DNA of 64,000 nt from assembly GCA_016935315.1 (NCBI GenBank), contig JAFGRD010000047.1, positions 62,001 through 126,000 of the forward strand, written 5' to 3'. Shown piece after piece: positions 61,184 to 64,000 of this stretch (the stretch's first letter is position 1; each line of letters begins with the position of its first letter). Both the position numbers and the translations under genes were made by a program. A model generated the notes under the pieces. It had not been told where the DNA came from and ran no database searches. It worked only from the letters and a program-made list of their open reading frames with translations. The stretch is from Pirellulales bacterium (GTDB lineage Bacteria; Planctomycetota; Planctomycetia; Pirellulales; Thermoguttaceae).

Positions 61184-62332
61184 CTACGCCACGTTGACTT
61201 CTCCGCCAACCAGCGAGCTGTTCCCGTCGTCCAGCACGGGGGCCTGTTCCAGCGGACCGGCTGCTCCGCGACGGCTGCCGGGGTAGAACAACTCGATGGC
61301 GGCAAGGAACTGTCTCAACTCGGGAGACTCGCCCGCCTGGGCCGCTTCGCTCTGGAACCGGTCCCGCAACTCGTAGGCCTGATGGCGTCCGGTGGGCCAG
61401 CGAACGATCAGGATGTCGTTGATTTCGTTGAGCAACTGGTAGACGCGCGCCCGGGTCAACCCCATGGTTCGGGCGGCCTGCCGCACACTGGTGATCGGGC
61501 CGCTGATCCCCAGACGGTTTTCGGCCAGACTGGCGATTTGCTGGGTGGCGTCGACGCGGACCTGTTCCAGCAGCGGAGCGACGAAGTGCTCGAAGATCTC
61601 CTGCTCGCTCGGGACGCCCGCCGTTTGCAGCGTGTTGGCGACCCACTGTTCCACTCTGTCGATCAACCGCGGAACGATCCGCACGAGCAAGTGGTCCTGC
61701 GTGCCCATGCCGTCGACCAGCGTGTAGACGCTGTAGAAGACTTCCAGGATGGCGCGAACCCGCTTTTCGCCATGCGTCTTCATCGCGCGGATTTCTTCCA
61801 GCGTCGAGTCGGTGTATTCGCCCAAAGGCGTGTTCCAGATCACGCGGGTCATGTTCCGCAGACTGGGTGCCAGCCGGCCCAGCTTCTCGGCGGCCAGGCC
61901 GTGCTTGACCACGCTTGCCCGCCACCGAGCCCAGACGACCTCCGAAACGGTGCCCGGATCGAAGCCGTCGCCGTTGGCCGTGTGGCCGTTGCGCTTGGCG
62001 ACTCTGCCGTTCTCCGGTGTCCCGGTCAGCTCGACCGGCAACTCCGACGGGTCGGTGTTGGCGGCCCGGGCCAGCAACTTCACGAACGAAGCGATCTTCT
62101 TCTGGCCGATGCCGGGCGTCTCAGAAAGCTCGCCGAACGGCGCGTTGAGCAGGTCCTTCAATGTGCGGCCCAAAAAGGCCAAGGGGAGCCGGCGGTCGGT
62201 GGGCAACGCCCAATAGGCCAGCGGCTTCTCCAGGTGGTCGGCGTACTCCTCCGACGTCAGGATCTTTCGAAGGCTCTCAAAGCGGCTGATGATCTGGAGC
62301 TCTTCAACGGTTGATGTCTTACCGGGTCTCAT
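61184..62332 (-). CDS. HhH plus HTH DNA-binding-like protein of unknown function
   Basis: 382 residues. Two ATG codons follow an AAGGAGG site; the second (62330-62332) has the better spacing. Residues about 69-88 are a helix-hairpin-helix (LSETPGIGQKKIASFVKLL), and a second stretch (LEEIRAMKTHGEKRVRAIL) looks like a weaker copy. Residues about 278-303 form a helix-turn-helix (SVRQAARTMGLTRARVYQLL) similar to sigma region 4 or RpoA-CTD-like motifs. I do not recognise the family as a whole; similar proteins seem confined to planctomycetes. It probably binds DNA or contacts RNA polymerase. It lies upstream of dprA in what looks like one transcript. Confidence 0.7.
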   Translation of the reverse strand: MRPGKTSTVEELQIISRFESLRKILTSEEYADHLEKPLAYWALPTDRRLPLAFLGRTLKDLLNAPFGELSETPGIGQKKIASFVKLLARAANTDPSELPVELTGTPENGRVAKRNGHTANGDGFDPGTVSEVVWARWRASVVKHGLAAEKLGRLAPSLRNMTRVIWNTPLGEYTDSTLEEIRAMKTHGEKRVRAILEVFYSVYTLVDGMGTQDHLLVRIVPRLIDRVEQWVANTLQTAGVPSEQEIFEHFVAPLLEQVRVDATQQIASLAENRLGISGPITSVRQAARTMGLTRARVYQLLNEINDILIVRWPTGRHQAYELRDRFQSEAAQAGESPELRQFLAAIELFYPGSRRGAAGPLEQAPVLDDGNSSLVGGEVNVA

Positions 62333-62956
62333 CATCTCCTCCTTCGGTTCCAGTCCACGGTAGCGCGCAGCCGCTCCTTGGCCACTTCAGATTGCCTCTT
62401 CCCGCCGGCCAGCACACTCGGCTGCCCGGGCGACGCCAGTCGCATCTGTCTCGTCGCAAAACGGTCTCTGTTCCGTAAGGTGTTACCGTGGTGCACCAAT
62501 TCAAGTTCTCTGGGGTGGGTAATTTGTTCCTAATGGCGGGAGTTCCAGCAGAGTGCCAAGCCTCTTCACTCGGCGGTCTTGCGACCACCAGGCAACCTGC
62601 TCGAACCTTAGTCAAGGTGGGAGTAGGACCGGCCGCGACGCGGATTCACGTCTGTCAGCGCCACAACCAATCGCTCGTATTATCCTATTTTCCCAATACC
62701 CACATACGCGAGTCAAGGGCCAGAAGGGTTTTCTCACGAAAAGCTCACAAAAAAAGCCGAAGATCCTATGATCTCTCGGCGGCTTGGCCCAGGAGAGGGG
62801 TGACTCATCGTCGATATACCCCTCTGTTTGACTGGAAAACATGACTATCTGGCCGCGAATCGGGGGGGATTCTCCGCCGCGACGCCGTCGGCTCCCCCAC
62901 CAGCCATGCTATCGCCCCGACAGGCCCAAGGACCGTGCGGCGAGGCCCGACCGCTG
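62333..62956. other. Intergenic region, 624 bp, with one terminator
   Basis: This region separates the glycosylphosphotransferase stop and the HhH/HTH protein start, both minus strand. It contains the terminator at 62749-62780. The rest has lower GC than the genes around it and short open frames without ribosome sites or known motifs. A small RNA is possible, but no conserved structure was recognised. Confidence 0.4.
62749..62780 (-). terminator. Intrinsic terminator of the glycosylphosphotransferase gene
   Basis: On the minus strand GCCGA, one bulged G, AGATC, a short loop, then GATCTTCGGC form a 10-bp stem followed directly by seven T. It lies about 180 bp after the stop of the glycosylphosphotransferase gene. 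Confidence 0.75.
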
Positions 62957-64000
62957 CTACCCGACGGCACGGACGACAGGCCGCCGAGGCCCCAGACCGC
63001 GCCAGGCGGTCATCCAGAGAATCTGCAAGTCGAGCCAGAGCGACCAGTGGGAGACGTAATAGAGGTCGCAGCGGATGCGATTGCGCACCGAGGTGTCGCC
63101 GCGCCAACCGTGAACTTGGGCCCAGCCGGTCATACCGGCCTGGACCGTGTGGCGTTGGGCATAGTCGGGAATCTGCCGGCAAAACTCCCGGACAAACACG
63201 GCCCGCTCCGGACGCGGTCCGACGAGGCTCATGTTCCCGGCCAGCACGTTGAACAACTGGGGCAGCTCGTCGAGGCTCCATCGCCGCATGAACCGCCCCA
63301 GCCGCGTGCAACGCCGGTCGTCGCGTCGCGCCCAAACCGGGCCAGTCGCGTCTTCGGCGTCGGGCGGCATGCTGCGGAACTTGAGCATCTCGAAGGTCTT
63401 GCCGTGGAGCCCCAGCCGGGCCTGTCGGTAGAAGATCGGACCGGGACTGGTCCATTTGACGGCCACCGCCAAGGCAGCCATCAGCGGCGCCAGCAGCACC
63501 AGCGCCGCCGAACCGAGCACCAGATCCATCGCACGCTTGGCCATTCGGGGCCAACCGTAGTGTGGGCTCTGCCGCAGCCCGAGAAACGCCAGGTCGTCGA
63601 TTTCCAGCATCCGCAGCTTCATGCCGGCCGTGTTCGGCACGTCGGGAACGAGCTGCACTTCCACCAGCACGTTCGACAGCGCTTCGTAGACCTCGGGCAG
63701 CTCCCCGTAGCGCGACAACGGCAAGGCCACAAATACGTGGTCCACGTCGTGGTCGGCTGCGATGCGGCCGAGTTGATCGACCGTGCCGAGCCACGGCAGG
63801 ATCGTCGTTCGGACCTTGCGGGGCCGATCGACGAAGCCGATGGCCTCCAGGCCGGTCCATGCGTTGTCGAGGATCGCGGCGGCCACCCGCCGGCCAGTTC
63901 GCCCGGAGCCGACGATCACCGCCCGGCCGCGGTTGAGCCCTCGACCGCGGAGATACTTTACAGCCTGCCAAATCGCCCGGCGCACCAGGGTCAGTGCCAA
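62957..64000 (-). CDS. Polyprenyl glycosylphosphotransferase (exopolysaccharide initiation), N-terminus outside window
   Basis: 347 residues are visible; the frame continues beyond base 64000 and the usual N-terminal membrane helices are missing, so it is partial at the 5' end. A Rossmann-like CoA-binding region (VIVGSGRTGRRVAAAIL) comes first. Then one helix (about LVLGSAALVLLAPLMAAL) precedes the bacterial sugar transferase domain: KWTSPGPIFYRQARLG, KFRSMPPDAE, RRWSLDELPQLFNVL and SLVGPRPE. These motifs belong to the WbaP/WcaJ group, which moves a sugar phosphate to undecaprenyl phosphate and starts an exopolysaccharide unit. Related EPS genes may lie beyond the window. A terminator follows at 62749. 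Confidence 0.9.
   Translation of the reverse strand: MALTLVRRAIWQAVKYLRGRGLNRGRAVIVGSGRTGRRVAAAILDNAWTGLEAIGFVDRPRKVRTTILPWLGTVDQLGRIAADHDVDHVFVALPLSRYGELPEVYEALSNVLVEVQLVPDVPNTAGMKLRMLEIDDLAFLGLRQSPHYGWPRMAKRAMDLVLGSAALVLLAPLMAALAVAVKWTSPGPIFYRQARLGLHGKTFEMLKFRSMPPDAEDATGPVWARRDDRRCTRLGRFMRRWSLDELPQLFNVLAGNMSLVGPRPERAVFVREFCRQIPDYAQRHTVQAGMTGWAQVHGWRGDTSVRNRIRCDLYYVSHWSLWLDLQILWMTAWRGLGPRRPVVRAVG

Noticed and set aside
1-64000. tRNA, rRNA or CRISPR array
   Set aside because: No cloverleaf-like sequence, no conserved rRNA segment and no set of regularly spaced short repeats was seen on reading through the window.

Overview
The window looks like a high-GC chromosome segment of a planctomycete, most likely a Pirellulales-type member of Planctomycetota. 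The basis is gene content: two type I sulfatases, a Gfo/Idh/MocA oxidoreductase with a Tat-like signal, a secreted xylose-isomerase-like protein, an ASPIC/UnbV-FG-GAP protein beside TPR proteins, a YVTN/di-heme cytochrome fusion, a GYF_2 membrane protein, a C25 peptidase and OleC/OleD-like enzymes. This assignment is inferred from family recognition, not from a marker gene. I recognised no rRNA, tRNA, CRISPR array, phage or transposase gene. Layout: 1-2844 holds the end of an OleC-like ligase, a GYF_2 membrane protein and an OleD-like reductase, i.e. part of an ole-type long-chain olefin cluster. 2859-6138 is a minus-strand argC-argJ-potassium channel run. 6289-15886 is a catabolic stretch: two esterases, a sulfatase, a URO-D-family protein, a serine hydrolase fused to a propeller-like domain, and a large secreted protein. 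15909-18939 is a three-gene PfkB kinase / deoxyhypusine-synthase-like / HAD phosphatase cluster. 19004-31660 is a second carbohydrate-related stretch: sulfatase with HEAT-like tail, TIM-barrel isomerase, very large glycosidase-like protein, LRR lipoprotein, Gfo/Idh oxidoreductase, sugar porter and C25 peptidase. 31817-41093 holds a TlpA-like thioredoxin, a LOG protein, a prepilin-peptidase-like protein without its catalytic aspartates, a small secreted protein, a hybrid histidine kinase, a lipoprotein and the YVTN/di-heme protein. 41420-53117 holds a six-hairpin glycosidase-like protein, a TPR / FG-GAP-ASPIC / MFS-spermidine-synthase-like operon, and an ECF sigma / anti-sigma / secreted-protein operon whose genes overlap. 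53394-64000 carries an M2/M3-type peptidase, yjbQ, a small membrane protein, nadA, fxsA, an HDOD protein, dprA, an HhH+HTH protein and the start-less part of a polyprenyl glycosylphosphotransferase. The most unusual non-coding feature is a dispersed family of about 224-bp repeats: three full copies (13785, 55122, 55800) and one internally deleted copy (35011). All are in the same orientation. They have about 26-bp terminal inverted repeats and two internal hairpins, and several sequence differences between copies are matched on the partner strand, so pairing is kept. Three copies directly follow the stop codon of a plus-strand gene. No transposase lies nearby. They look like a MITE or a structured RNA element, and I do not recognise them as a described family. 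Several regulatory signals can be read: sigma-70-like promoters upstream of the YVTN/di-heme gene, the TPR operon, the LRR lipoprotein and argC; a 56-bp near-perfect palindrome acting as a terminator between fxsA and nadA; and intrinsic terminators after the cytochrome gene and after the glycosylphosphotransferase gene.
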